Positions 10,145 through 25,157 are shown, counted from the first letter of the stretch. The stretch: DNA of 64,000 nucleotides from Spongilla lacustris (GCA_949361645.1 OX442417.1:4570819-4634818), one strand, 5' to 3'. Program-made: numbers and translations. Notes: a model not told the origin generated them from the letters alone.

Positions 10145-10147
10145 CCC

Positions 10148-10178
<31 letters not shown>

Positions 10179-10180
10179 AC
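10145..10180. repeat. Poly-C then (CA)n microsatellite
   Basis: About twenty C followed by eight CA units, internal to the 9149-10379 element. A second poly-C run lies at about 10339-10363, beside its right end. Confidence 0.9.
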
Positions 10181-10379
10181 TTTGGGTGGAATGCTAACTC
10201 GCGAATTCACTCGCGTTCACTAATGTATAAACGCTTCGTTTTTCAACTCGTCAATTATGTAATTAATTATTCGTCAGTAAATATATTCATAACTGGCTGG
10301 GCCGAGGGGTGGGGTCTTTAGACCCCAAAGACCCCTTACCCCCCCCCCCCCCCCCCCCCCCCCACCGGATCCGCCACTG

Positions 10380-10859
10380 GTATGTACATGTATGAATAAA
10401 TGTTTGATACTACGGCGTGTATATTGCCTTGCCGTTCATGCAGAAATGCATACATGCACCGGCACAAGTATAGCTATGGGCAGAAAGCAATCATAATCGC
10501 ATGTACTTAAAAAATAAAGAGATGATTTTTAACTTATGGAGGGGGAGTACGCGTTTACAGTTATATAGCTATTTCTATAAACGTTTTCGTGACACCCTCC
10601 GGCATTATAATATCAGTGTAGAAATGGCGCGTTGCTTTCCCGGCAGTCATGTACATAACAGTGACTCATTACATTGTGTCATGAAGTTAATAAGAACAAA
10701 ATTAGCGAAAATAATCCGCATATTGAAAGCTTGACTTATCATGGCACAGGAAGAGACGGGAAAACAAAAAAATGTGGCCTTTTGATTACAACTCGGCAAC
10801 TAGATTGGCTAAGAAACTATGAAATCAGCAAAAGGCATAAATGCATGCATGTATGCATT
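10380..10859. other. No gene seen
   Basis: AT-rich sequence with scattered TACATG words. Open frames at 10501-10734 and 10674-10940 have no recognisable motif and no support. Confidence 0.45.
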
Positions 10860-11651
10860 TCAACATCTTGTTCTGTACACTGCATGCAAGCATTGTCAGA
10901 TACAGGCATAAGAACCAGGCACATGCACAATTTGCAATGAACTACATTTATCTGCTTTGAACGGTACGTGCATGCACTGTTAATATGTACATGTATGTAG
11001 ACCTTCTTCAAAGTTATCATAAACACATGTATAGATCCTGATTCACAATGAAAAAATTTCCTCCAAAACTGAAAGCATCCTTGAGTGGAGTTTTAATTAC
11101 CTTGGAACTTACATGTACATGTAGTCCAAAGAGATTACTATGATCACTGCATAATCATGAACCTTGCTGAAAATCAATCATTTTGTCTTAAAATGGTATA
11201 TGCATCATAAGAGCCACCATGCATGTTACCATGGCTAGCATCGAATTCAAACAAGCACCATGCAGGCCAGGCCACCATAGGTGTAGGTGAATAGAGCAGC
11301 TATGAGCTGTTCCTATATAGAGAGTCTACTTTATATCTTTTGATCTGCATGAGGTAGATGTCTAGTGGATGCTGTTGCATGTGTTTCTTTGAATATCTTT
11401 ACCATAGCGCTGGAACCTGCATGTATTATCAGCAGTGCATGCTCGCGCATATGAGTATTTTCCAGTACGCTTATACATTTACTACGCGGCTGCATATAGA
11501 AATCGGTCCTACACAAACGTCTGCCAAGGCAAGGAACGGTTTCCTGCAAGTTGATATACCCGCGCCGGACCAGCCAAAAGTGGTCCGTTTGAATTGGCAA
11601 CCGAAAGTGGTCCGCCCGGACCACTTATCGCCCGGCAATTTTCGTGTGACA
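10860..11651 (+). mobile_element. Dispersed element with a TGTCA terminus (copy 1)
   Basis: 10860-11456 is a close copy, same orientation, of 41628-42215. 11345-11651 is an inverted copy of about 35340-35606. The right end (11530-11651) is packed with GGTCC/GGACC palindromic modules (CCGGACCAGCCAAAAGTGGT, AAAGTGGTCCGCCCGGACCA) and closes GTGTGACA at 11651, that is TGTCAC inverted. The left end is not identified. It has no coding content. The inverted duplicate at 42818-45345 lacks it, which fixes 11651/11652 as the element border. Confidence 0.75.
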
Positions 11652-12429
11652 GTGCCCGCCCAAATCATTCCTACGCATAAAATTGGAGCACCTGCCATAT
11701 TGCATGCAGCATCATTGAATCGGTACCGGTGAAGATTACATCATATGTTTACTCGACGATCTAGACTGAAAACAACAAAGCAAAAAAAGTTAGCAGTTTA
11801 AATTTGTTATTTCCAAACGAATCTCATTGTCTATTGCAAGAAGACACTCCACAAATGGTGAGAATTAACCCCAATATGTCAATGCTTTGCAAGTGGTCAG
11901 GATGTCAGTTTTTAATTTGCTACACGTACATGTATTGCCCAAACGTCAAAGATAATCGCCCTATGTGCGATGTCCCACGTGCAATGTGCATGTAGTAACT
12001 TGAAATTCTGATTGCTGATTTATAATTACCATTTGCGGGTTTTAAAACAGATCCTACATCTATATATGTTTGGTAGTGTTTGTCATAATGATTACATGCA
12101 TGCAGCATGGATGTAGGCCTCGCGTCAGCCAATTGCACCACTGATGTACATGTTCCCAGGGTTGCCGCGATATATCGCGGTTAAATTTGATGTACCACGG
12201 TTACGGTTAACCGCGGTTATTTACAACCATCACCGCGGTTGAAGTATGCAATATTTTACGGAGTACGAAAGCGGTGATCACACGAAATAAGGAGTACAGA
12301 GAGCAATAATCAAGTCTCCGCATAAACCTGCAGCGGATAATTAACCTTGCATGCTTGCAGTTAGCCTAGAAGCTTGGAGTTGTGATGGAGAAATATCTTA
12401 GGCGCGAAGGCCACGCTGACTAATTGGAA

Positions 12430-13343
12430 CAAGTCCCGGACGGACGGCTGACCGGATTAGACCCCTGACGGTCACGGTCACGGCCAGCAATGGCCGGCAT
12501 CAATCCTTCCCGGTCACGGCCACGGCCAACCGTCTGCAGCCTTGCCGACACGGTCACGGCCATTTCTGACCGCCAAAACCGTCAAATTTCGAGTTTGGCG
12601 GTCACGGTCGGCGGTCAACCGTCAAGGGCGGGGAAAATTACCTGTACAAGCTTATATTACATGTACGCGTCATCAGAAAATGTATGCTGAACAGCTTATT
12701 ATAGGAAGGATATATATGTTTAAAGTTTAAACACAACGTAACAGCAAAACTCTTTCTAGCCGGGCAGAGTCCATTCCCCATGTTTTGCTTTCAAGTATTA
12801 GTTTAGCTCGCTCTGATGGTGTACCTGATGCTGGAATAGCCAGATACTTCAGTGCCATTTTAGAGACTGTGGGAAATTGTGGAAATGTGGGGAATCTGGG
12901 AAAACTGGGGGAGTTGGCAGATGGATCAGTTTTCTTTACGGCCATAATACAGCGCGCTATACTATACGCGACGGTCAAATCACTGTATTTCAAATCTCCA
13001 ATCACACACACGAAAACAGATATAGCTTCCTCTATTAACAAGGGGTCTATTCAAAACACTTTATGGGATATAGCAGTGTCTTACACATGGTTTTATGTAA
13101 CTGGCAAAGTATAATCTTAATAATTTGTCCATTATAATTGCAGTTTTATTAAGAATTAATTAATCGTGACCGTCAAAGACCGGCTCATATTTTTGACGGT
13201 CAGCCGCCAAATATATGACGGCCACCGTACTTCCCGGTTCAGACGGCCAGGCATGTTGGCGGTCCACGATCACTGACGGTCAGCACAAAAATCGGCAATT
13301 TTTGACGGCTGCCGGACGGCCACGGCTGGCCGCGGCAACACTG
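12430..13343. repeat. GC-rich inverted repeats with GACGGTCACGGTC modules
   Basis: 12430-12640 and 13170-13343 are rich in GGTCACGG, CGGTCA and TGACGG modules in opposite orientations. The right side ends CCGCGGCAACACTG, the same terminus as the surrounding hAT-like element. It could be a second, nested hAT-like unit of about 0.9 kb whose left terminus has been lost, or an internal end. The hAT transposase relic lies between the two GC-rich arms. Confidence 0.6.
12727..13041 (-). pseudogene. hAT transposase C-terminal relic
   Basis: The minus-strand frame contains MALKYLAIPASGTPSERA and ends DSARLERVLLLRCV. LAIPASGTPSER is the hallmark of the hAT C-terminal dimerisation domain. The upstream part (residues 1-58) contains an SFPRFPTFPQFPTVSK run and no transposase core, so the catalytic RNase-H part is missing or moved. 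The domain is also shortened after SER, with the usual following block condensed. The family call is reasonably sure. Confidence 0.75.
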
Positions 13344-14606
13344 CATGTCAAGAAATTGTGGACATCAATGTATAACTCGGCTTACAATTGTGATTTTAAA
13401 AATCTGATTGCACCATTAAACTCACTAAGTACTTTAGAGATTTATCAAGTTATTAAAACAGCTAATTAATTTATTAAAATATATTATTATTATTGTCTTG
13501 TAATACGTTAATTGTATGTCTGCATGGCAGGAAAGTTAGGAATAGCAATCGCTGATGCATAAAATCCTTCCGAACTAAAGCTATCGTCGATTTTAGTGAT
13601 CTAAGCATACGCATGCGCAACTTAGTTTTACTCGTGCCCCTGCCTCTGGATACATTCTGGAGGTCACGTGATATGTTATTTACTCGTTCCCAGACCCTAT
13701 TTATTGAGAACACCTTGTTTGTCAATAAATAGGGTCTGGGAACGAGACTAGGCATGGCTAGCCTTTTGGCGGAGGGTTGGGTATCAAGCCTATATTTGTA
13801 CCCGTCTGATCAGTATTGTGGATATAATAGCACTACACTCGATTGCTATCAATTATTCTTGGTATACGCTAGTCTTGCTAGCCAGACGTACATGTACAAC
13901 ATTGAACTTCAATTGGACTGTGAACGAGGGACGCATGTGAAACCCCCAAAACGCGAAGGTCGAGCTGATAGAACGGCTGCTGTGGAGTAGCTACCACGGT
14001 GTCACTATACGAGAGTCGAGAGTACCCCGCTCGTTTAGCGGTTAAGATGCACGGGCGATTCCGTCCCTGCATTTGCATCGCTCTGACGTTTACCACCACG
14101 ACTGGCTTGTTTTTGATAACATACTAGAAGTTCTCGTGGAGGTGTGTTAATTTAGGACATTGCCTTCCACTAGAATTCACATATGCATCGGCGGCGGATA
14201 TTCCCAGCTGGACTTTCCACTCTGTCCTGTTATGTATATGTATATCGTTGATTAATGGCTAGCCAAGGTCGCTCGCGCTCACTTCCATAGCAGTCTCGTT
14301 TCCAGACCCAATATACGCAGCTGCTCTGCTACGTATACGAGGTGAAGTCTGTCCTGTAGTATTTCTTTCCAACTCCGCCGGAATGTCGGTCAAGGTATAC
14401 AACAAGGATGAACAGCCGTAAACGTACTCGGAGAGTGGTTATAACTTATAAGTAGATCACATACATGCACCTGTCTGTGTAATTTGCCCCTAAAAATACT
14501 AAGCAATGGCACAGAAAAGGATGCCATGATGCAGCTCTGATATGTCATCAATGAACAGATCGATGGCATGAAAGCACAGCTAGGTAGAACTACACGTATG
14601 TATGTA
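13344..14606. other. No gene seen, AGTCTCG-type repeat ends
   Basis: It contains a 69-bp hairpin at 13681-13749 and a related AGTCTCGTTTCCAGACCC at 14294-14311. An incomplete tRNA-like stretch near 14030-14080 (TAGCGGTTAAGA) lacks a proper B-box, and I do not call it. Confidence 0.45.
13681..13749. repeat. Hairpin with TCGTTCCCAGACCC arms
   Basis: ACTCGTTCCCAGACCCTATT and its inverse surround a short loop. The outer word is the same as the ends of the MULE-like element at 23997-25157, so this is probably a minimal internally deleted member of that family. Confidence 0.75.
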
Positions 14607-17289
14607 CAGGGGGGGCTCGGAACAACGGAAAGTAACACCTCGGAACAACGGAAAATTACAGACATTCATTGCGTGCTTTTGGTCTCATAATTGGATTGAT
14701 AAAGCTAGTGCGGGTAAACTATTACATAATCCTGTCGCTCCGCAAAACAATTTTAAGAACGCGCTAACTATTTTAAGCAATTACGCTATGCCTCAAGCGG
14801 TTTCTTTAAGTAAACCGCATTGTAAAACATTGACTGAGAAACTATTTTTAGCCCTTACAGATTTCCGAATGGTTCAAATGCGAACCTACCTTAGAAACAA
14901 ATACCTTGATCAGCAAGCTAGGCCTGATGCTATGTCACAGCATCTCCAGAATTATGCTTGCCCTGAAAGAAATTACATCATGTAGCTCTTTTTTTAAAAT
15001 ACATGTATGCGTCCACTGAAGTTCCTATAGCTCAGTGCCCTTGCATCTCCTGGATCTTCAAATCTCCTGAAGTGGTAAGATCAGTTTTGTTGGTGGTGTG
15101 TCAGATAGACCCACCCCTTACTTTCAAATACCGCTTCGACAGAGATCCTTGCCTCTACCTACATCATTGCTCTCACAGTACCGGCCATACATTGTAGCTG
15201 CAGCATTGCATGGCAAAAATGGGACACCTGAAAATGCTTTTTATTTAGGACAGCTTTGCCAACCATTCATACAGAGAACACAGATCAATTGCGTTCATGT
15301 CACTGGCTCATTGAGGCAGATGGACGTTGCGGACAAATGTCTGTGGAATACGATCAGGTCAGGCTGGCTGCCACGGGGATTGAGCTACATGCAATGCTGC
15401 TTCTTTGTATGTTAGGAACCATAAACACTTTTGCATATATACATGTACATCAACTAACCCCCATGTCCATGCATACTCAGTACATTTAGCTATGTGCAAA
15501 GTAGTATATTGTACGCATGCATGACATTCAAATGTACGATCATAGGTCACGAGGGCTGTTGCTTACTTACCCCCATACTGGCTGTTCAGTGTCCCATCTC
15601 ACCGCGTGTAGGCAAAGCCACGAACACGTTGCTGTGTACGGAGATCATATATATGGTCTCTGCTGTGTATCAAGGTTTTAAACTTCACCTGAACTAAATG
15701 TAATGGGCATAACCACAGCCGTGCGCTGTAGCTCGATGTCTGTCCGAGGTCATGTTGACGATCGAGCCTAGTATGGCGACCACGTGCAATACTAGTCCTA
15801 CAAATCATTCGCTTACCTCATACTTTCACACGTATGATTCCGAAGTGAGGCTGCTGCAGGCATAACGATGTACAGTGGAAGACTCCATGTATGTAGCCGC
15901 TATACATTCAAATTAAAGGTGCTCATTCATTAGAAATTGGGACCACGATTTCTAATGAATGAGCGCCTTAATAGCGGCAGAAAGTACACACATGGAGTCG
16001 TCCACTGTACATCGCTCTGCCTGCAGTAGCCTCACTTCAGAATCATACGTGTGAAAGTATGAGGTAAGCGAATGATTTATTCAAACTGTACTAGTATTGC
16101 ACGTGGTTGCCATACTAGGCTCGATCGTCAACATGACCTCGGACAGACATCGAGCTATAGCGCACGGCTGTGGTTATGCCCATTACATTTAGTTTAGGTG
16201 AAGTTTAAAACCATGATACACAGCAGAGACCATATATATGATCTCTGTACACAGCAACGTGTTCGTGGCTTTGCCTACACGCGGTGAGATGGGATACTAT
16301 GAAGGGGGTAAGGGCAAGGTTACAGCCAGTATGGGGGTAAGTAAGCAACAGCCCTCGTGACCTATGATCGTATATTTGATGCATACAATATACTACTTTG
16401 CACATGGCTAAATGTACTGAGTATGCATGGACATGGGGGTTAGTTGATGTACATGTATATATGCACAAGTGTGTATGGTTCCTAACATACAAAGAAGCAG
16501 CATTGCATGTAGCTCAATCCCCGTGGCAGCCAGCCTGACCTGATCGTACTCCACAGACATTTGTCCGCAACGTCCATCTGCCTCAATGAGCCAGTGACAT
16601 GCACGCAATTGATCTGTGTTCTCTGTATGAATGGTTGGCAAAGCTGTCCTAAATAAAAAGTATTTTCAGGTGTCCCATTTTTGCCATGCAATGCTGCAGC
16701 TACAATGTATGGCCGGTACTGTGAGGGCAATGATATAGGTAGAGGCAAGGATCTCTGTCGGAGCGGTATTTGAAAGTAAGGAGTGGGTCTATCTGACACA
16801 CCACCAACAAAACTGATCTTACCACTTCAGGAGATTTGAAGATCCAGGAGATGCAAGGGCACTGAGCTATAGGAACTTCAGTGGACGCATACATGTATTA
16901 AAAAAAGAGCTACATGATGTAATTTCTTTCAGGGCAAACATCATTCTAGAGGTGCTGTGACAGAGCATCAGGCCTAGCTTGCTGATCAAGGTATTTGTTT
17001 CTAAGGTAGGTTCGCATTTGAACCATTCGGAAATCTGTAAGGGCTAAAAATAGTTTCTCAGTCAATGTTTATACAATGCGGTTTACTTAAAGAAACCGCT
17101 TGAGGCATAGCGTAATTGCTTAAAATAGTTTGCGCGTTCTTAAAATTGTTTTGCGGAGCGACAGGATTATGTAATAGTTTACCCGCACTAGCTTTATCAA
17201 TCCAATTATGAGACCAAAAGCACGCAATGAATGTCTGTAATTTTCCGTTGTTCCGAGGTGTTACTTTCCGTTGTTCCGAGCCCCCCCTG
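14607..17289. mobile_element. 2.7-kb near-perfect palindrome (fold-back element)
   Basis: The left arm, about 14607-15937, is repeated inverted at about 15948-17289 with few differences; the loop is around ten bases near 15942. The outer ends are CAGGGGGGGCTCGGAACAAC and its exact inverse, followed inside by a second CTCGGAACAACGGAAA. Both sides are flanked by TA. Each arm carries the same open frames: PRNNGKLQTFIACFWSHNW near the outer end, and PYIVAAALHGKNGTPENAFY (15098-15415, mirrored at 16482-16799 minus), which I do not recognise. Mirror conservation comes from the palindrome and is not proof of coding. A TA duplication would fit a Tc1/mariner-like or related mechanism, but there is no transposase to confirm it. 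Confidence 0.85.
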
Positions 17290-19840
<2,551 letters not shown>

Positions 19841-21003
19841 TATCGCGGTTACGGCGGTTAAATATTAACCTTAACCGCGGCAGCACTGCATGTACCATTG
19901 AACCGAATTAATTATATTGTTTTTTAACACGGCTTCAGTGTATTCTGCCCGTCTCTACGTACGTACATGTAGCAACTATTAAATGGCAAATTTTCATTTG
20001 CTTCCCAATCTGATACATCGTTTAGTTACTTGCTTTCTTCTTTATTCCTCTTTTCTTTTTTGGGTTGTTTTTTTTCTTTGTTTTTTTTTTTGACACCATT
20101 GAGACTGCTGGATTTGTACCTTGCATCCAAGTCGAAGGAGGTAATAATGGTTATATTCAATGTAACGATGAGGGTGCGTTATTACTGTACAATGTAAGAC
20201 CTTCTGCAAAGCGCGTTTACGTCATCACCTGACGTCACGCGCGTCTTTTATGTTGCTATAAACAATAACCGGACGGGAAACGAACAACGGAGAAAACAAG
20301 GCGGTGTCACAAACTGACAGTGGAACATATTTATAGCAACTTATGACGTGTCATATACATGCATGAATACCACATGCACATGCATAGTGATGCAAGACGC
20401 GCATGACGTCGGGTGATGACGAAGCCATAACGGATTACGAACACATTGTACGTTACAATGTACAGATCAAATTAAGGATGGTGAAATATAATATTGCTGA
20501 ACCACTACCCAAATATACATTTGATTTTCTACAACCACGTGCACGTTGATAATGCAAGCATGCATAATTAAGGCATGCTTTTCTCTTTCACGTACCTGAC
20601 GCTTGATCTAAAGCTATTAGTAAAAACAGATACGAAACAGGGGACACGCCCACCGCAGTCATCGCTGACTTCGAATTCTCTACAGTCATCTCTAGAGCTT
20701 TAAAATCATCACATCATTTTATGACGAAATTGGGCTAATGCAGTGCCCTTAAGTTGAACCCACCATGTGGTGTTCTAGTTGAAGGGAAGTATTGCCGGTA
20801 GAGGTTCAGAAACTGTCGATGCTTTTTCCAGGTAGGCCCCGAGACTCGATCGCAGAAAGCAGCAAGATTGTGACAGTGCCACTTTACAGTATGTGTTTAT
20901 CATCAGTCACTGGTTACGTTTCGTCGAAAACGCACCGTTTGAACTAAGAACAAACGAGGTGTAAACTAAGTAGAAACGACCGGATGAACGATTTTGAATA
21001 CCT

Positions 21004-21797
21004 ATAAAGGCCGGCATACAAGGGCGGATCCAGGTATATTGAAAGGGGGGGGGGGGCTAGGAAGGGGGTCCGGGGGCTCTGCCCCCGAAAAAAATTTTGA
21101 GCATTGAATTCCTGGTTTCGATACTTTTTTTCACACCTTTGAACGATAAGTTGCAATTTTAGTCCATTTGCTTAAACGAGCCCCAGCATCTATCGAGGGG
21201 AGGGGCAAACAAATTATGCTCCGCATGTTGTGGATTAGGGATTGGAGGTGGGGGGCGCCATAGCCTGGGGAGGAGGGGGGGGGGCTAAGGCCCCCTGGGC
21301 GCCCTCTCCGGCCGCCTATGAACGCTCATGATCAGCTAAAACAGTGTCCCCAGCATCAGACCTAAATTTTAGCAGGTCTGTGTCTTCAAGGTACTTCACA
21401 TTCTCATTGATGTTGACAGCAATTCGTCATTATTCGTGATTCGCGCTAGTGATTGGATCCACCGCTTTGTGGCGTTCAGCTATGAATATCTCATCGCATT
21501 AATTGGGACTTCTTTTCGTACGTCACGCGTTGACTCGTTTTCATAAGTACGAAGATCGAGGCACTTCGGGAGCCTGAAGGGGCGTGGTACAAAATAAAAA
21601 GGGGCGTGTTCTAAGGGAAAGGGGGGGGCTATAGCCCCCCCCCTGGATCCGCCTCTGGGCAGACTTCCTGCCGACTTGCCGCATGCAACTCAAATGAATA
21701 TGGACAAACGTTCCGCAAACCATCAGTAAACTAAACAATTACGGAACGTTTACCCATATTCATTCGAGTTGCATGGGACAAGTCGGCAGGAAGTATG
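21004..21797. mobile_element. Palindromic MITE interrupted by a second MITE
   Basis: The outer ends are AAAGGCCGGCATAC and the inverse GTATGCCGGCCTTAA. Inside the right half, TTCCTGCCGACTTG.. and its inverse CAAGTCGGCAGGAA enclose about 70 bp. The duplicate segment has simple TTTAAA sequence at the matching place (about 43715-43722) and no insert. An AT-rich target is suggested; a clean duplication is not visible. Confidence 0.75.
21020..21657. mobile_element. GGCGGATCC-ended MITE, nested
   Basis: The ends are AAGGGCGGATCCAGG and the inverse of CAGAGGCGGATCCAGG, with G/C runs just inside. The flanks GGCATAC (21013-21019) and GGCAGAC (21658-21664) form a 7-base duplication with one mismatch, and the intact target GGCATACTTCC is recoverable from the opposite arm of the host MITE. 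Same family as 9149-10379. Confidence 0.8.
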
Positions 21798-22142
21798 CCG
21801 GCCTTAAACGACACGTACAATTTGATGTCGTTTCAAACGCCTTTTTTAAAATGGTCCAACCGCAAAAGGTAGGCCTAACCACTAATACCAGAACATTTCT
21901 ATATCAGCGTATGAATTACTACTGCGAGATGTAAGGCTTAAACGTACTTAATCGGGCCACCCCCAGAAGTACCTGTAAATTACATCCTGATTCAAGCCGA
22001 AATCATGTCGCTGCAGATTGAATACAGGGATTTCTACACACTGTATTGTAAGGGATTGTTATGCTGCTGTGCACGATCATCGATGGTTTATTTTCTGATG
22101 TCAGCGGCTAGTTGTGCTGACTCTGGCTAACTGGCTAACGTT

Positions 22143-22896
22143 CAACCTCGACCTGGTATAGTAGGTTCCGAATACGACCGCTGCTTCGACATTTACCAAC
22201 CTTCGTCTATGGGTAGTGGGCGGAGGGTGTGCAACGATTAGTATCGGACGAGATGCTGGATTTCGCGAAAGCATCCCTTGGGTACCATGATCGGGGTAAG
22301 GGTCTGCAGAGAAGAATGTATTGTTTTTATTTTTATTTTTTATATTGTTTTGGGTTATTGCTTGTGAACTGATATACAAGTACATGAATGATAAATACCC
22401 AGTACATGTATGGTAATAATATCTGAAGTTTTCATTTACGTCTGGCTGTTTTTCTCTTCTAGCTTTGCATACCTGGCCATTTTCAAAAATTAGAAGGTCA
22501 ATGGTATGTGTGTGTATGTGTTCATATGATCATGTGTGTGTTGCACATCTATTTGTGATTCATACTCACATATGCACGCACATACACACATGGCACAACA
22601 CTGTCACATGTACATGTAGCCTTTACCAAATGTCCAAATATCCTATGCATTATTCAAGGAAGAAAATTTAACAACAATGGCATGTAAGCACATTTCAATT
22701 TTAAGCAACTTAATCAAAAAAAGAGCCCTGTGCGTGTGGTCTTTGTATTGAGAGTGTGAAGGTTAATCAACTTAGCAGCAAAAAGAGCCATGTGAGTGTG
22801 GTCTTTGTCAGAGTTTAAAGGGTTAATCAACTTACCCCCGGCAAAAAAAGCCCTGTGGGTGTGGTCTTTGTAAGAGTGTGAAGGTTTAATGAACTT

Positions 22897-22930
<34 letters not shown>

Positions 22931-23462
22931 CAAAAAGAGCCCTGTGGGTGTGGTCTTTGTAAGAGTCTGAAGGTTTATCACCTTAGTTGTAAAAAGAGGC
23001 CTGTGGGTGTGGTCTTAGTAAGGGTGTCTGAAGGGGTTAAGGAATTTAGCTGTGAAAGAGCCCTGTGGGTGTGGTGCGTTCTTTTTTAAGAGTGTCAGGG
23101 GTTAAGGCACATAGACGAGAGAAACAGCCCTGTGGGTGTGGTGTACTAAGATGGTCTGCCTCCAGCTCACGTGCATGGTATGATAATTAAATTGTCGGCG
23201 AAACAATCGAACCTCATGCATGCATGCAATGAAACTGATGTGCATGAATACAGATAAAAATTAGCCTATATAATGCTATCGTATTTAAGATGACTGGTGG
23301 CACTATTCGTGGGCTTGCTGGTACAGGGTTCAACATTATCGATAGTGATGTACTGGAAACTACTAACTTGCTCCTTCGGCTGATGGACATATTTAAGACA
23401 TTTCATGCATACAGGCAGTCAAGCCACAGAAATGTGAACTATTACAGTCACTGCAGATATTA
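22143..23462. other. 1.3-kb block absent from the duplicate
   Basis: The inverted duplicate runs straight from AACTGGCCAACGTTAA to the ACTCCACATAAC block. Copy A has about 1320 bp between them. The block has no obvious terminal inverted repeats. It holds a minisatellite and a poly-C tract (about 22900-22928). It may be an insertion with decayed ends, or the duplicate may have suffered a deletion. Confidence 0.6.
22715..23145. repeat. About 62-bp minisatellite, 6-7 copies
   Basis: Each copy contains AAAAAGAGCCCTGTGGGTGT then GGTCTTTGTAAGAGT and GAAGGTTAAT. Copies differ by a few per cent, and one junction is expanded into the poly-C run at about 22900. Open frames (CGCGLCKSL, VGVVLVRV) arise from the repeat. 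Confidence 0.85.
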
Positions 23463-23996
23463 AACTCCACATAACAATAAATACGAATGCAATCACCTGG
23501 TATTGGAGTTACCAAGGAATAGTATATATTGTATATGAAAACTAGTATTATGAAGAGCAGGAGCAAAGCAGGAAAAGCAGCCAATGGAAGAAGCTGTTTT
23601 AGAGCCTTCCAAAACACGTCACCACTAGTCATTGTTTCATTATTTACTCTCCAATTCCAATACACCATCTGAGCCAGTTTTATAACCATGACAGCTATGC
23701 ATGGCTGTGGATGGTACTAGGAGTATGACCATTGCTGGACCATCCCAGAGTACAAGCGTTTCTGTAATGCCATTCGTATGGGGAAGATAGCATCCATCAA
23801 TGGAACTATATCTGCATAAACGGGTTATGAGAGGGACAGCAGCTGTCACAGCTGGTACGAGTTGATGTCAAACCCGTTGAAGTTAGCTGCATATTCCTCA
23901 GCCGCACATTCCTAAATAAATAAAATTAATGTTCCACAAGCGGTAGCTGTTCTATGTGTGGTTGTATCCGGATACTCGATACACACGTAACATGGG
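23463..23996 (-). other. Conserved segment of the duplication with a hydrophobic frame
   Basis: The minus-strand frame (23393-23689) includes FPALLLLFIILVFIYNIYYS, a convincing membrane-spanning run, preceded by TSGDVFWKALKQLLPLAA. The copy at about 43170-43340 (plus) keeps the general sequence but has indels that break the frame. It could be an exon relic of a membrane protein; I do not recognise it. Confidence 0.35.
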
Positions 23997-25157
23997 TAGT
24001 CTCGTACCCAGACTCACTTACGTAAGCATTACCGCATAATGTGTAATGCTACGAAAGAGAGTCTGGGAAGGAAGTTCAACTTTTTCGTTCCGCGGAATAT
24101 TGCATATTACATAATAATCGTGACGCAACAACTTATTCTCTACGTCACCAAAAGCTCAATTATCGTTTAGGAATGCTTTGAAGTTACGAAATACATCTTG
24201 TGCGTGACGTTTCACTCGCTTTCTTCCGCTTTTGATTGCGGAATGAATCGATGCAAAGTTTGTAATAACCCCGTTTTGAATAACCGAAGGCTTCTTGCTA
24301 GCAAACATATATCATATCTTTGTGTGCCAGGCCACCGATTTAAATGCAGATATATATACTCTTCAGTGAAGGATATACAGTACATGTTGGGAATTTTTTC
24401 AGTCAGTAAAGACGTGTTTAAAAACTTGACATTAAACATATATGCATAAGGAGCTATAAAAATGTACAGATAGATATGTTGCCAGTGTCCTATACTGCTC
24501 CGAGACCTTCCACTTTTCCGGGACCTTCAACTGTTCCAGGACAGCTGACCGCAGACTACCTTATCTGATTATGACTGGCGCATGACTGCTTTTATCACAT
24601 TATCTATCTGACCTCTTGCTTGCAGGTCATCTTGATGGAGGCACCATATAGATCGATAGAAGACCTTACGGTACCGTAAGGCATGTGTCTTCCTGAGTCG
24701 CTTCTACAATAGCATGCATGCAGCACCATGGAATTATAACGTGCTCAACATTTATAATTTAAGCGTTATGGGCTCCTGCCAGCGTTGACTCCTTGCTATC
24801 TCGAGCTCCTGCATGTTATATAGTCTCCTGTAGCAAAAGCAGCTAACAATGAGATAAATCTATTAAAGTTAAACGCACAATATGTTACTGGTCCTTCGAC
24901 TGCAATAGCTATTTACGATTGCGAAGTATGTAGAACTCCCAAGGCAAAAGGGACATATAGCATATGATTGCTCTCTGTAATAACGTGAATACAATTATAA
25001 GCAATCAGTATACGTCACGACGTACCTGCAATTTGATTGGACGCGCACGATTTCGTGCGCGCAGAACGAAAAAGTTGAACTTCCTTCCCAGACTCTCTTT
25101 CGTAGCATTACACATTATGCGGTAATTCTTACGTAAGTGAGTCTGGGAACGAGACTA
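23997..25157. mobile_element. MULE-like non-autonomous element, 9-bp target duplication
   Basis: The ends are TAGTCTCGTACCCAGACTC and the inverse TAGTCTCGTTCCCAGACTC. Homology of the arms continues for about 100 bp (CACTTACGTAAG, CGCATAATGTGTAATGC, GAAAGAGAGTCTGGGA). TAACATGGG lies directly outside both ends (23988-23996 and 25158-25166) and occurs once, unoccupied, in the duplicate (inverted, 42847-42855). Nine-base duplications are typical of Mutator-like elements. The interior of about 960 bp has no transposase. Confidence 0.88.

Larger units (their letters stand above)
9149..10379. mobile_element. CAG-ended non-autonomous element (hAT-like MITE)
   Basis: The left end is CAGGGGCGGATCCAGG; the right end is the inverse of CAGTGGCGGATCCGG. 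Long G or C runs sit just inside both ends, and there is no transposase. Flanks GTATGA (9143-9148) and GTATGT (10380-10385) are a possible imperfect target duplication. The same GGCGGATCC end is seen at 21020, 21657 and 47148, so this is a multi-copy family. It hosts another MITE at 9348-9889. Confidence 0.75.

Noticed and set aside
14010..14095. Possible tRNA or tRNA-derived SINE (TAGCGGTTAAGA)
   Set aside because: No proper B-box and no cloverleaf pairing that I could complete.
15921..15964. Short hairpin at the palindrome centre as an independent feature
   Set aside because: It is simply the inner end of the 2.7-kb palindrome arms.
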